Shown here in pieces: positions 19,818 to 28,397 of a stretch of 64,000 nucleotides of DNA. Position 1 is the stretch's first letter. Every line of letters begins with the position of its first letter. Source of the stretch: Pirellulales bacterium (lineage in GTDB: Bacteria; Planctomycetota; Planctomycetia; Pirellulales; Lacipirellulaceae); NCBI GenBank assembly GCA_022448265.1, contig JAKVCC010000010.1, positions 62,001 through 126,000 on the forward strand, read 5' to 3'. A model generated the notes under the pieces. That model did not search any database. It was given only the letters and a program-made list of their open reading frames with translations, and was not told where the DNA came from. The translations under genes and the position numbers were made by a program.

Positions 19818-20396
19818 GTGGATCAGCCATTAACCGTGGTCTTGCCGATGTACAATCGAGTACGTCTGCTGCGCTGTGCGGTGCTGGATATCTTCGAGCT
19901 GGCACATGAGATCGATTCCCCGCTGGCGGTAATTGTCGTCGACGACGGTTCAGTGGACGAAACCTACGAAACGGCCTGTGAGTTAGCCCGTGTTTATCCC
20001 CAACTCAAGGTATTACGCCAACCCACACGACGGGGGCTGGCAGCAGCGCTGGCTCTGGTGCGAAACAACTTCTGGCCGGAAATCGTAGTCGTCCACGACG
20101 GCCTGTCGTCCATCGATGCGGCTGACCTGAAACTCCTGCTAGAATCCCGTACCCAAGTGACCGATGCGCACTGTACGGCGAGCGCTCCCGGCGAGCAATC
20201 GATCGATGCAGTGGGTTCACGCCGTTTTGCCTCGCTGCATGCGCTGCAAGAAGGTCCGGAAAAGACGCATCGCGGCATCACAAGCTTTTCCTGGATTCGT
20301 CTCGAGAAGCCCCTGATTCCCCGCCGCGCTAGCGCAAGCCTGGCACCGGCATTCAGCGCCATAGTTTCACCAGAACTCCCAGTGTCAACTTATTGA
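19818..20396 (+). CDS. Truncated or degenerate family 2 glycosyltransferase
   Basis: 192 residues from a GTG at 19818, with a good Shine-Dalgarno AGGAG at 19808-19812. LTVVLPMYNRVRLLRCAVLDI and VIVVDDGSVDETYETA are the nucleotide-binding start of a GT2 (GT-A fold) enzyme, and KVLRQPTRRGLAAAL continues the pattern. The metal-binding DxD position, however, reads VVVHDGLSS. The protein then ends after about 75 further residues without the acceptor half of the fold. It is therefore either a non-catalytic regulator-like relative or a decayed gene; the intact start signals favour expression. Confidence 0.65.
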   Translation: MDQPLTVVLPMYNRVRLLRCAVLDIFELAHEIDSPLAVIVVDDGSVDETYETACELARVYPQLKVLRQPTRRGLAAALALVRNNFWPEIVVVHDGLSSIDAADLKLLLESRTQVTDAHCTASAPGEQSIDAVGSRRFASLHALQEGPEKTHRGITSFSWIRLEKPLIPRRASASLAPAFSAIVSPELPVSTY

Positions 20397-20851
20397 CCTC
20401 TGCGCAGCAATGGTTTCCTGGCAGGAAGATCGCAAGTTGTAGTGGGGGCACGGGGCCATTCGAAGCGCAGGTGTCGACAGAATCATTTTAAAAATCTCGT
20501 TTGCGGCTATTGATTCTTGGGGACCTTGCCGCCAACGAATGGTTTTGAAATAGGTTGCAGGTAATGCCCGCAAAAAACTGCTCCGGCAACAATGCACTTG
20601 CCTTTGCAGGCCTTGCCGCTTATTATGTGTTGCGGTAGTTTGGTAGTTAGCTAATCATTCTGTAGCGTGAAGGCACTGATGGCCGCTCGCTGCGTACACA
20701 TCTTTTCGTATACCAGCTTTTCTAGGAACTGAAAAAATCTAGGCACAGCGTGCGCTATCGCAGCATGCGCTGACGGAACACCCTGTCTATTCCTTATCTC
20801 TCATTTCGCGCAGTAAATCGGAATACTGGCGAGACAAAGGAGGCTATAGGG
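20397..20851. other. Gene-free region
   Basis: 455 bases upstream of the XRE regulator with no supported gene. It should hold the regulator's promoter, but no clear -35/-10 pair could be identified by eye. Confidence 0.45.
20836..20843 (+). promoter_or_regulatory. Strong Shine-Dalgarno for the XRE gene
   Basis: AAAGGAGG lies eight bases before the ATG at 20852. It is one of the best ribosome-binding sites seen in this window and fixes that start. Confidence 0.8.
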
Positions 20852-21385
20852 ATGAGTACGGTCGAATACAATTGTGAAACCAATGGCGTAGGTATCCCCC
20901 GGCACAATGCCGCGATGAACGACAAGCCTCGGCAGATGCACCGGCTCGGTGAAGTCCGCCAGCAACAGGGGGTCTCTTTGCGATCCATAGCTCGCAGGCT
21001 AAACCTGTCCATCCAAGAGGCCCGCGAGCATGAAAATCCTCATGCAGATTTAAAGATCTCCGATCTACTGAAATGGCAGGCCGCGTTGGACGTGCCCCTG
21101 GCGGACCTGCTAGTTGATTCTGAAGGGCCGCTCTCCGTGCCGGTATCCAGCCGCGCCAGCATGTTGCGGATCATGAAAACGGCCAAGGCAATTCATGAAT
21201 CTGCCCCCGTGGGCGGAGTTAAGCGACTTGCTAATATGTTGGTGGGTCAATTGGTGAAAATCATGCCGGAGCTTGCGGACGTGGCCGCCTGGCACACCGT
21301 TGGCCAGCGACGCACGCAAGACGAAGTGGGGCGGATCGTGGAGAGGACCATCCCCGACAATTTCTTCAACGACTCTTTGCGCTAG
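20852..21385 (+). CDS. XRE-type helix-turn-helix protein
   Basis: 177 residues, start fixed by a strong Shine-Dalgarno. Residues about 30-70 form a Cro/cI-type HTH (LGEVRQQQGVSLRSIARRLN, then LSIQEAREHENP, and a recognition-like segment DLLKWQAALDVPLADLL). The remaining 100 residues are helical, contain ASMLRIMKTAKAIHESAP, and match no family I recognise. It is predicted to be a cytoplasmic DNA-binding regulator; its targets are unknown. It stands alone between two gene-free stretches. Confidence 0.82.
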   Translation: MSTVEYNCETNGVGIPRHNAAMNDKPRQMHRLGEVRQQQGVSLRSIARRLNLSIQEAREHENPHADLKISDLLKWQAALDVPLADLLVDSEGPLSVPVSSRASMLRIMKTAKAIHESAPVGGVKRLANMLVGQLVKIMPELADVAAWHTVGQRRTQDEVGRIVERTIPDNFFNDSLR

Positions 21386-21625
21386 CAGAAAAGCGGCAGC
21401 GATCCTGCGGCACTGAGCCGAAGCAACAACCACCAGAAAAATCCCGCAGCCAAAGCGATTGTGTGCGCCAAGTTCGTGCGCTGCCCCGCACCCGCGCCTG
21501 GGCCAGTAACCGGATCGCTTTGGCGATTCGCGTCCTTAAGACGTGCATCCCTGGGTTGGAGAGTGGGAAGAGACGCGGGCGAAAACTCACCATTGCATTC
21601 CGGCGAAAGCGGTACTAAAGCGACT

Positions 21626-22405
21626 TTAAATCATGACCAGGCCTTGCAGGGCCTGGTAAAGAGCCGCTTGAGACGCCACAAAGTAATTTCCTGCAGCAAG
21701 CTGGTACTCGCCTCCCTGACTGGCCGTGGCGATTCCCCCTGCTTCGCGGACGAGCAAGATCCCGGCTGCGGAGTCCCAAGGATGGATAAAATGAGCCCAG
21801 TGGGCGTCCAACCGTCCGCAGGCGACGTAGGCCAAATTCAGCGCCGCCGAACCAGTCCGCCGAACCGCCTGACAGTGAGGGGCCACCCGTAGAAAGGTCA
21901 GAAAATCTGGCGAGTCACTCTCGAGCTCGGGAGGCAAGCTAATTGCCACCAGTGCTTCGCCGAGCGATGCGACCCTGCTGACTGCAATCCTGCTACCATT
22001 GAGGTGGGCGCCCTGCCCTTTCGCAGCAGAAAATACCTCGCCTCGTAGAGGATCCAGGATCGTCGCAGCCATCAACTGACCGTCGCAGGCGACAGCCACA
22101 GAAACTGCAAAACATGGGAAATCGTGGACATAATTGGTCGTCCCGTCGAGCGGATCGACGACCCAGCAATAAGGCTTACAAAGTTGTTCAGGGTCAGGGC
22201 TTTCCTCACCCAGAAAACCATGCTCGGGATATCTACTGCGAATAACACGATGAATCGCCTGTTGGGAGGCGAGGTCGGCGTCGGTAACCAGATCGCGAGG
22301 CGACTTTTGCCGCGACTCGAAGCGTCCCCGCCATGCCATCAATTCTGCCGCTCCCGCCTCAGCAGCCAAGCTACAAACGGCCAGTAAGTCCTCTAATGCA
22401 GGCAT
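21626..22405 (-). CDS. Inositol monophosphatase family protein
   Basis: 259 residues from the ATG at 22405 (MPALEDLLAV), preceded by a purine-rich run; a TTG at 22468 would add 21 basic residues. Metal-binding motifs of the family are present: the GEES motif (67-70), WVVDPLDGTTNYVH (81-94, with D84 and D87) and HPWDSAAGILLVREAGG near the C-terminus. Substrates in this family include inositol phosphates, histidinol phosphate and PAP. With hisI 2 kb away, a histidinol-phosphatase role is conceivable but unproven. Probably monocistronic. Confidence 0.93.
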   Translation of the reverse strand: MPALEDLLAVCSLAAEAGAAELMAWRGRFESRQKSPRDLVTDADLASQQAIHRVIRSRYPEHGFLGEESPDPEQLCKPYCWVVDPLDGTTNYVHDFPCFAVSVAVACDGQLMAATILDPLRGEVFSAAKGQGAHLNGSRIAVSRVASLGEALVAISLPPELESDSPDFLTFLRVAPHCQAVRRTGSAALNLAYVACGRLDAHWAHFIHPWDSAAGILLVREAGGIATASQGGEYQLAAGNYFVASQAALYQALQGLVMI

Positions 22406-22468
22406 TTTTTCTTTCTTGGGCTCTAATTTTTTTCGGGTCGGGAGACGTAAGGCTAATTTTGCCAACAA

Positions 22469-22821
22469 TTAACGGCGATTATGACATACCTCCGTACACC
22501 AAAATCATGTTTTTCTAGGAAAGACATAGCACCAAAAGCTAGACACAGCCATCCAAATGATTAAGATCACTTTAGTGAGCTAGGAGTAGTGGTTGGAGGG
22601 TTTGCAAGCATTACTGTCGCATATTTGCGAATGGCAATTGCCTAATATCTTTTATACCCCACTGCAAACTGTTTGGCCTCTTCTCTGTTCCGGCCCCGTC
22701 GCAACACCTTGGTGTTCGGCGGGGTTTTTTTATTGGGGCTTATTTTAGTTTATTGGGGTTTTTGATTCGGTATTCTTTTCAGTTTATTTAATACTTTGGG
22801 TCGCGGCTTGGAAATTGTGAT
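22469..22821. other. Spacer with a possible small RNA
   Basis: This 353-base spacer lies between the divergent IMPase and 22822 genes. It has no protein gene but holds a strong plus-strand terminator (22694-22731) that no upstream plus-strand gene explains: the nearest, the XRE gene, ends 1.3 kb earlier. A palindrome GGCAATTGCC lies at 22632-22641. Confidence 0.5.
22694..22731 (+). terminator. Orphan rho-independent terminator
   Basis: CCCCGTCG (22694-22701) pairs with CGGCGGGG (22717-22724), allowing one G-T pair. An inner AACACC/GGTGTT stem extends it, and seven T follow (22725-22731). Its strand does not match the IMPase gene, so it points to an unannotated plus-strand transcript. Confidence 0.8.
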
Positions 22822-23619
22822 ATGGATCGTTCTGGAAATCGGAAGGCAGAATGCCATTCAGCACGGTTGCCAACACGGCTTCCGGCACCGTGGCGCCTCG
22901 CTGACGACGTTGCCGTCCTGAAGACCGGCGCCCTTTCGGCTACGCTTCGAGTGGGCGATCCCGGACAGGGTCTTGGTGAGCTGGCGTGGAATGGCGGTGC
23001 AGTGGGCGGCCGCATTTTAGGCGTAACGACCCACTCGGCACCACTTGCTACTGGGAGGTCTCGCCCAACGGCATTTACTCGCGGCGACGACCTAGTCGCG
23101 TCCTATTCCGTTGACCCGCAACAGCCAACCTCTTGTCAAATCTATTGGCGAGCCACCCCCCAGGCCAATGGTTCGGTGGTCGTGGATACGATTGTCTCGG
23201 TCCAAACCGACCTTCTCGAAAGCTTTCCGGAGATTGTCTTAGAGACGCAACTGGCAAGTGAGCAATTGTGGTTACTGCGGCCTGACGAAGCGCGCGGCCA
23301 GCAAGATGACCGTTGGCACCTAGCCGAGCAAACGACTGCAACAGGACTCGATGTGGGATGCCTGATACTCCGCCCAGAAAGGGCGGATTGGAGCTATGCT
23401 GAAATGACCCACCCTGACGATCGAGACCGTTGGAAGGTTCAGCGCGCCGACTCCGGCCAGTACGTGATGCAGCGGAGATTGGGTGGATCGTTTCTGGAAA
23501 AAGGAGTAATTCGCGTGATGCGCATTCGCGGTGCCTTCTTGCCGCGTGCTGATGATTTACACTTGGCGGAAGAGTGTTTCTTGGCGCTGACGGCCGCAGC
23601 GCCGCCTCTGACGGCCTAG
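22822..23619 (+). CDS. Conserved-looking protein of unknown function
   Basis: 265 residues, no signal peptide or membrane segment. The composition and even pattern of beta-strand-like segments (LSATLRVGDPGQGLGELAW, YWRATPQANGSVVVDTIVSV, QLWLLRPDEARG) suggest an all-beta protein, and codon use matches neighbouring genes. I do not recognise the family. It is isolated, begins about 90 bases after the orphan terminator, and converges with the ClpP-like gene. Confidence 0.65.
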   Translation: MDRSGNRKAECHSARLPTRLPAPWRLADDVAVLKTGALSATLRVGDPGQGLGELAWNGGAVGGRILGVTTHSAPLATGRSRPTAFTRGDDLVASYSVDPQQPTSCQIYWRATPQANGSVVVDTIVSVQTDLLESFPEIVLETQLASEQLWLLRPDEARGQQDDRWHLAEQTTATGLDVGCLILRPERADWSYAEMTHPDDRDRWKVQRADSGQYVMQRRLGGSFLEKGVIRVMRIRGAFLPRADDLHLAEECFLALTAAAPPLTA

Positions 23620-23782
23620 CAGTGCCGGCAAATGCGGGGGGGGACGTCGGCGCGTCCCCACATCCCATGGGCAAAGCCTCAGACCGCCAAAACCCCAATA
23701 ATGCCAAATCGCAAAATACCAGATCCCAGGACGCCAGACTCCGGGCTGCCGGATCCTGGCCCTTAAGATCGCCTCTCGCGAC

Positions 23783-24397
23783 CTAAGACGTTTTCCGCAA
23801 CTTTGGTTTCGCCATTTCGTGAGGCGCACCATTCTGAGGCTCAATAAGTTGCTGCATCAGGATGCCTGCAGAGCTGACCAGATCTGCCGCAGAAATCAAT
23901 TCTGCCAGTCCGGCTGCAGCCAACGTGGGGCCGGAAATATAACGACCCGGGTTGATCCACTCGTCCATTGCCTCTCGCGACACGCCAAACAAATCGGCAA
24001 GCAGCGAATCCATGTCCTTTTCCAATTGGCCGAAGTGGCGCGCCCATTCAGCGGCTTCGGCCAGGGCGACATTCTCTTCACTTTGCCACTTCATCGGGTG
24101 AAACAATAAAACGCTATAGGCGGTGACAAAGCGTCGTTCGCAAGCGGCAAAGGGCCACAGGGCCGCGGACGAACATTCACCGGTCACGATCCCCGTCGCA
24201 CGCAACCCGCGTAGACGGATGAGCGTCATCAACGACATCGCGCAATAGGGGCTCCCGCCTGGAGAATCAAAGTAAAACGTACACTCGCCGCCGGGTTCGA
24301 TCTCGAGCAAGCGGTCAGTGAGATCTGACTCGTGTTCTGTCAGATCGCCGGTGATAGAAATTTCGGCGATACGATCATCTTTCTGGTCCTGATTCAT
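23783..24397 (-). CDS. ClpP-like serine peptidase
   Basis: 204 residues from the ATG at 24397. The sequence follows the ClpP/crotonase fold: FYFDSPGGSPYCAMSLMTLI (oxyanion glycine region), GECSSAALWP with S77 as the likely nucleophile, and LLFHPMK with H100 as the likely base, 23 residues on as in ClpP. Sequence divergence is high and no ClpX- or ClpA-type partner is nearby, so it may be a stand-alone or specialised paralogue. The leader upstream of the ATG has a 13-base tandem repeat. A frame extending to 24505 is open but lacks family character. Confidence 0.83.
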   Translation of the reverse strand: MNQDQKDDRIAEISITGDLTEHESDLTDRLLEIEPGGECTFYFDSPGGSPYCAMSLMTLIRLRGLRATGIVTGECSSAALWPFAACERRFVTAYSVLLFHPMKWQSEENVALAEAAEWARHFGQLEKDMDSLLADLFGVSREAMDEWINPGRYISGPTLAAAGLAELISAADLVSSAGILMQQLIEPQNGAPHEMAKPKLRKTS

Positions 24398-24770
24398 ATA
24401 CCTAAAGCTCCAGGAGTTGCTATAGCGATACGAGTTGAGCAAAATGCGATCCAAGCTCTGCCTCGAAGCAGTGCCTCGAAGCAGTGTCTCGAAACCCCGC
24501 CCCAAAATACCCCAGCGCCGCTCAACTGCCAGCTATCTAACCCTAGCATAGAAAGCATAACCGTTGGCGAATTAATTTGGCTGCACGATCTTTTCATCCC
24601 TCTATTATATATGTAAAAGAGAACACCGCCAGTTTCTGGTTAACTAGGCAGAATAAATGAAGAAATTTAGAGACCTTTAGCGCCCCCCTCAAAAAAAACA
24701 CTCCTACAGAAACGCGGGCGACGCCTTTCGCTGCCCACAAAGGCGCTTTCCGCAGAATTGCAACTATCCC
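24398..24770. other. Divergent spacer with short tandem repeat
   Basis: 373 bases between the ClpP-like and UbiD genes, with no gene seen. It is AT-rich around 24600-24720 and should contain both promoters. The 13-base unit GCCTCGAAGCAGT is repeated at 24460-24472 and 24473-24485, with a partial third copy (GTCTCGAA) to 24493. Confidence 0.5.
24460..24493. repeat. 13-bp tandem repeat, 2.6 copies
   Basis: Two perfect copies of GCCTCGAAGCAGT followed by GTCTCGAA, located 63-96 bases upstream of the ClpP-like gene's ATG on the minus strand. Confidence 0.85.
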
Positions 24771-26654
24771 ATGGGCTACCGCAGCTTGCAACACTGTGTT
24801 GAGGATTTGGAGCGCAACGGCCACCTCGTGCGCATCTCGCAACCCGTCGATCCTTTTCTGGAAGTGGCCGCCATCCACCGGCGGGTATTTGCGGCCGGGG
24901 GGCCAGCAGTTTTATTCACTAATATCCGTGGCTGCGAATTTCCGATGGTTAGCAACCTCTTCGGTACGATGGACCGGGTTCGTTTTATGTTCCGCGACGG
25001 CTTGGGGGCGGTGCAGCAGCTCATCGAGCTGCGATCGCAGCCGAAAGAGTTCTTCAAACGGCCTTGGCGCTATTTGGGAACGCCACTCAGCGCGCTGACG
25101 ATGCTGCCTGCTCAAGTGAAAAACGGTCCCGTACTTGCAAATCGTTCGACGATTGGTGAGTTACCTCAGCTTCAAAGTTGGCCTGAAGACGGCGGTGCAT
25201 TCATCACGTTGCCGCAGGTCTATACCGAGAACGTCGATCACCCGGGCATGCGCCGTTCGAACCTTGGCATGTACCGCATTCAGCTGTCGGGCGACTCGTA
25301 CAAAGCCGACCACGAGGTCGGATTGCACTACCAAATACATCGTTCGATCGGTGTACATCATGCAGCAGCCATTCGGTCCAGCAAGCCGTTTCGCATTAAT
25401 ATTTTCGTCGGAGGTCCTCCATCGATGACGGTAGCTGCGGTGATGCCTTTACCTGAAGGCATGTCTGAACTCACCTTTGCCGGCGCGCTAGGCAGGCGCC
25501 GCGTGCGTATGATCCGACAACCTGACGGTTTACCCATTCACGCCGACACTGACTTTTGCATTACCGGAGTGGTTGATCCTGAAAGGCTTCTTCCCGAAGG
25601 TCCGTTTGGTGATCATTTAGGATATTACAGTCTCGCGCATCTGTTTCCGGTGCTACGCGTCCAAAGCGTTTTTTGTCGAAAGGGAGCCATCTGGCCGTTT
25701 ACAGTGGTGGGTCGGCCACCACAGGAAGACACGCTCCTTGGCCAATTGATCCACGAGCTGACCGGGCCGCTGATTCCGGAGGTTTTACCCGGGGTCCATG
25801 CGGTACATGCGGTCGATGCCGCCGGCGTTCATCCGCTTTTATTAGCAATCGGCAGCGAGCGCTACATGCCTTTCGTCGATCCCCGCCGTCCCCAGGAACT
25901 GCTGACGCAAGCCCACGCGATCCTGGGACAGGGCCAATTGTCGCTGGCAAAGTTTCTATTGATTGTGGCGCAAAGCGATGCTCCAAATCTCAACGTCCAA
26001 GATGTCTCAGCTTTTTTTGCGCACTTACTTGCGCGAGCCGATTGGTCGCGCGACTTGCACTTCCACACCCAAACCACCATCGACACTCTCGACTATTCAG
26101 GTGCAGGACTCAACTCTGGATCGAAGGCAGTGATTGCGGCGACAGGTCCAGCTCGTTTTTCCCTGGCAACCGAGCTGCCCAGCGAGTTGCGGTTGCCGGA
26201 TGGATTCAGTTCTCCGCGGGTTGTCATGCCGGGTGTACTTGCTGTCCAGGGGCCGCGTTGCCCGGCCCCGACGTTTAATTCTGAAGTTGCAACCAGAGCC
26301 CGCAGCAAGATGCAAAAGGAAGTGACTGCGGCCATGGAACGGTTCTGCGACAACGTGGATGCGTCCAGCCCGATCAATGCCTTTCGTTGGGTTGTAGTCG
26401 TCGATGACAGCCATTTCGTCGTCGAATCTTTGCGCAATTTTATTTGGGCAATGTTTACGCGGACCAACCCTGCCAGTGACATTTATGGGGTCCAAGCGTT
26501 CACGGAGGAAAAACATTGGGGGTGCCGTGGAGCGCTGGTGATTGATGCTCGCACTAAACCCCATCATGCCCCTGTGCTGGAAGAGGACCCGGAAATTACT
26601 CGGCGGGTCGACGCCCTGGCCGTTCGAGGAGGTCCGCTGCAAGGCATTGTGTAA
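24771..26654 (+). CDS. UbiD family decarboxylase
   Basis: 627 residues, ATG start. N-terminal YRSLQHCVEDLERNGHLVRI and GPAVLFTNIRGCEFPMVSNL are typical of UbiD, as are GMYRIQL and the prenylated-FMN site region. The catalytic-site motif PEGPFGDHLGYY (around E276) and the region PFTVVGRPPQEDTLLGQL support the call. Enzymes of this family reversibly decarboxylate aromatic or unsaturated acids and need prFMN made by a UbiX-type prenyltransferase. No ubiX is in this window. The length exceeds E. coli UbiD (about 500) because of an extended C-terminus. Monocistronic. Confidence 0.94.
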   Translation: MGYRSLQHCVEDLERNGHLVRISQPVDPFLEVAAIHRRVFAAGGPAVLFTNIRGCEFPMVSNLFGTMDRVRFMFRDGLGAVQQLIELRSQPKEFFKRPWRYLGTPLSALTMLPAQVKNGPVLANRSTIGELPQLQSWPEDGGAFITLPQVYTENVDHPGMRRSNLGMYRIQLSGDSYKADHEVGLHYQIHRSIGVHHAAAIRSSKPFRINIFVGGPPSMTVAAVMPLPEGMSELTFAGALGRRRVRMIRQPDGLPIHADTDFCITGVVDPERLLPEGPFGDHLGYYSLAHLFPVLRVQSVFCRKGAIWPFTVVGRPPQEDTLLGQLIHELTGPLIPEVLPGVHAVHAVDAAGVHPLLLAIGSERYMPFVDPRRPQELLTQAHAILGQGQLSLAKFLLIVAQSDAPNLNVQDVSAFFAHLLARADWSRDLHFHTQTTIDTLDYSGAGLNSGSKAVIAATGPARFSLATELPSELRLPDGFSSPRVVMPGVLAVQGPRCPAPTFNSEVATRARSKMQKEVTAAMERFCDNVDASSPINAFRWVVVVDDSHFVVESLRNFIWAMFTRTNPASDIYGVQAFTEEKHWGCRGALVIDARTKPHHAPVLEEDPEITRRVDALAVRGGPLQGIV

Positions 26655-26686
26655 TCCACTGCCCGGCGCGGCGGATCATTCAAGGT

Positions 26687-27083
26687 ATGGCAGAAGCGAA
26701 AAACTCGTTAAGATCGCGGGTGGTTTGGCTACGGAGACTCCCTTTGAAAAAGATTGCTTTTCACGGCACGACACAGACGGCAACCACCTCGAAATACTTA
26801 TTGGAGGCGGGCCACGCGCGCGTCCTGACTGACTGTGGCATGTTTCAACCGCAAAGTCTATTGCACACCTGCTACGTCCAAACTGGATGAACTGATCCTG
26901 CTCGACTCCGTCAAGATTCAAGAATACAACACAAAGCATGCCAATAAAAAAAGGCATCCCAAGCACAAACCGGCGATACCTCTTTACAAAGGCAAGATGG
27001 CACCGCTGCATTCGCCAAACAACTCAAGTGGATGCGGCAGCGGGACACTCAGGTTCCCGGACTTAGAGAAACCTGCAAATTGA
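26687..27083 (+). pseudogene. Decayed MBL-fold (Ysh1/CPSF-type) hydrolase gene
   Basis: Two plus-strand frames together read like the N-terminus of a beta-CASP-type metallo-beta-lactamase RNA hydrolase. Frame one (26687-26855) gives KIAFHGTTQTATTSKYLLEA and VLTDCGMFQ. Frame two (from about 26852) gives VYCTPATSKLDELILLDS, VKIQEYNTKHANKK and KPAIPLY. In intact family members about 45 residues lie between DCGxFQ and YCTPAT, including the catalytic HxHxDH motif. Here that stretch is deleted and the frame is shifted. The rest of the protein (over 300 residues) is missing. It sits between the ubiD-type gene and the LOG-family gene. Confidence 0.85.
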
Positions 27084-27123
27084 CTTGAACCTTTATCCGC
27101 AACTCATAATGAAATGAATCCCC

Positions 27124-27969
27124 ATGGAATTGCAACACAACGCAGCACAAAACCGTCGAGAGATTCTCGAATCGCATAGCTATCGCCTAGCGGAGCAGGA
27201 CATCGATTTTCTAGGTCGCCATGAGCAACGTCCTGTACGGATGCAATTGGAACTGCAAAAAGTCGAGACCCTACTCCATGAAAATCACATCAATTCGACA
27301 GTCGTGGTATTTGGTGGTACGCAGGTTCTTCCACACGAGCAGGCCGAAGCTCGACTCGCAGGTGCGAAGCGCATCTTAGCCAAGACTCCGAACGAACCCC
27401 GTGCGATTCGAGCGGTCAAGCGAGCAGAAAGCGTTTTGGAAAAATCGCATTTTTATGACGATGCAAGGGAATTTGGTCGGTTGGTATCAACCACCTGCCA
27501 GATCAATAACCATTGTGATTTTGTCATCGCTACGGGCGGTGGCCCCGGAATCATGGAAGCTGCGAATCGCGGTGCTTTCGATGCGGGCTGCAAGAGCATC
27601 GGGTTCAACATTGAGCTTCCTCACGAACAAGAACCCAACGCATATATTACTCCCGAACTTTGTTTCCAGTTCAGCTATTTCGCCTTGCGCAAGTTTCACT
27701 TCGTTTTGCGTGCCCGGGCGCTAGTGGTCTTCCCGGGCGGATTTGGGACGCTGGACGAATTGTTCAACACGTTGACCTTGCGGCAAACGGGCCGCATGCA
27801 AGAGATTCCCATTATTCTTTACGGCGAAGAATATTGGCGCCGCTTGATCAACTTTCAAGCGATTGCGGACGAGGGCGTCATCGCCGATGAGCATCTTGAC
27901 TTAATCCACTTTGCCGAAACGCCGGACGAAGCCTGGACGATCATTGCCGAATTCCACCAGTTGAACTGA
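27124..27969 (+). CDS. LOG family protein (TIGR00730-type)
   Basis: 281 residues. The Rossmann-type core (about 58-270) carries both LOG signatures: GGGPGIMEAA (138-147) and PGGFGTLDE (204-212), with the RK pair at 189-190. Characterised family members release cytokinin bases from nucleotides (phosphoribohydrolase) or cleave AMP/IMP (PpnN). The 55-residue N-terminal helical extension (RLAEQDIDFLGRHEQRPVRM) is longer than in minimal LOG proteins. Start ATG at 27124; no strong Shine-Dalgarno. Monocistronic, just after the MBL pseudogene. Confidence 0.92.
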   Translation: MELQHNAAQNRREILESHSYRLAEQDIDFLGRHEQRPVRMQLELQKVETLLHENHINSTVVVFGGTQVLPHEQAEARLAGAKRILAKTPNEPRAIRAVKRAESVLEKSHFYDDAREFGRLVSTTCQINNHCDFVIATGGGPGIMEAANRGAFDAGCKSIGFNIELPHEQEPNAYITPELCFQFSYFALRKFHFVLRARALVVFPGGFGTLDELFNTLTLRQTGRMQEIPIILYGEEYWRRLINFQAIADEGVIADEHLDLIHFAETPDEAWTIIAEFHQLN

Positions 27970-28397
27970 TCGATTCGGCCAGCCCCTTCTCTGAGGCCTC
28001 TGGGCACCCCGGGTTGTAGCCGGCAAGGCGAGGGCCGGCCAACCGGTGAGCCATTAGCCTTGCGGCACAGAGGACTTGTGTCCAATATAGGCACCCAGAA
28101 AATGGCCAGTCATACTTCCGTCTGGCAAGACGCTTAGAGCCCGCTGGTTCGCCATCTTTACTTGCAGCTGGCCCGTCATTCCCCATAATGAGATGTAGCC
28201 TGGCGTTCTCCGCCCAATTCCTTCCTCTGGCTTTCGACCGCATAGCTTTGCCTGCCTTCCACGGGACTCGACACAAAACTGTTTACCGCAATGCGTCGCG
28301 CCGCCCGCCCCACAGAGTGGCAACAATACAATTATTTCCATGGCGAGTGATAGTATCCAATTATTCAACCGTTTTCTCAGCTAGGTGGCTCAGGTAC
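27970..28397. other. Gene-free region
   Basis: 428 bases. A minus-strand frame (28054-28368) and the upstream extension of the TlpA-like gene frame look like chance openings. No terminator or clear promoter was found. Confidence 0.45.
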
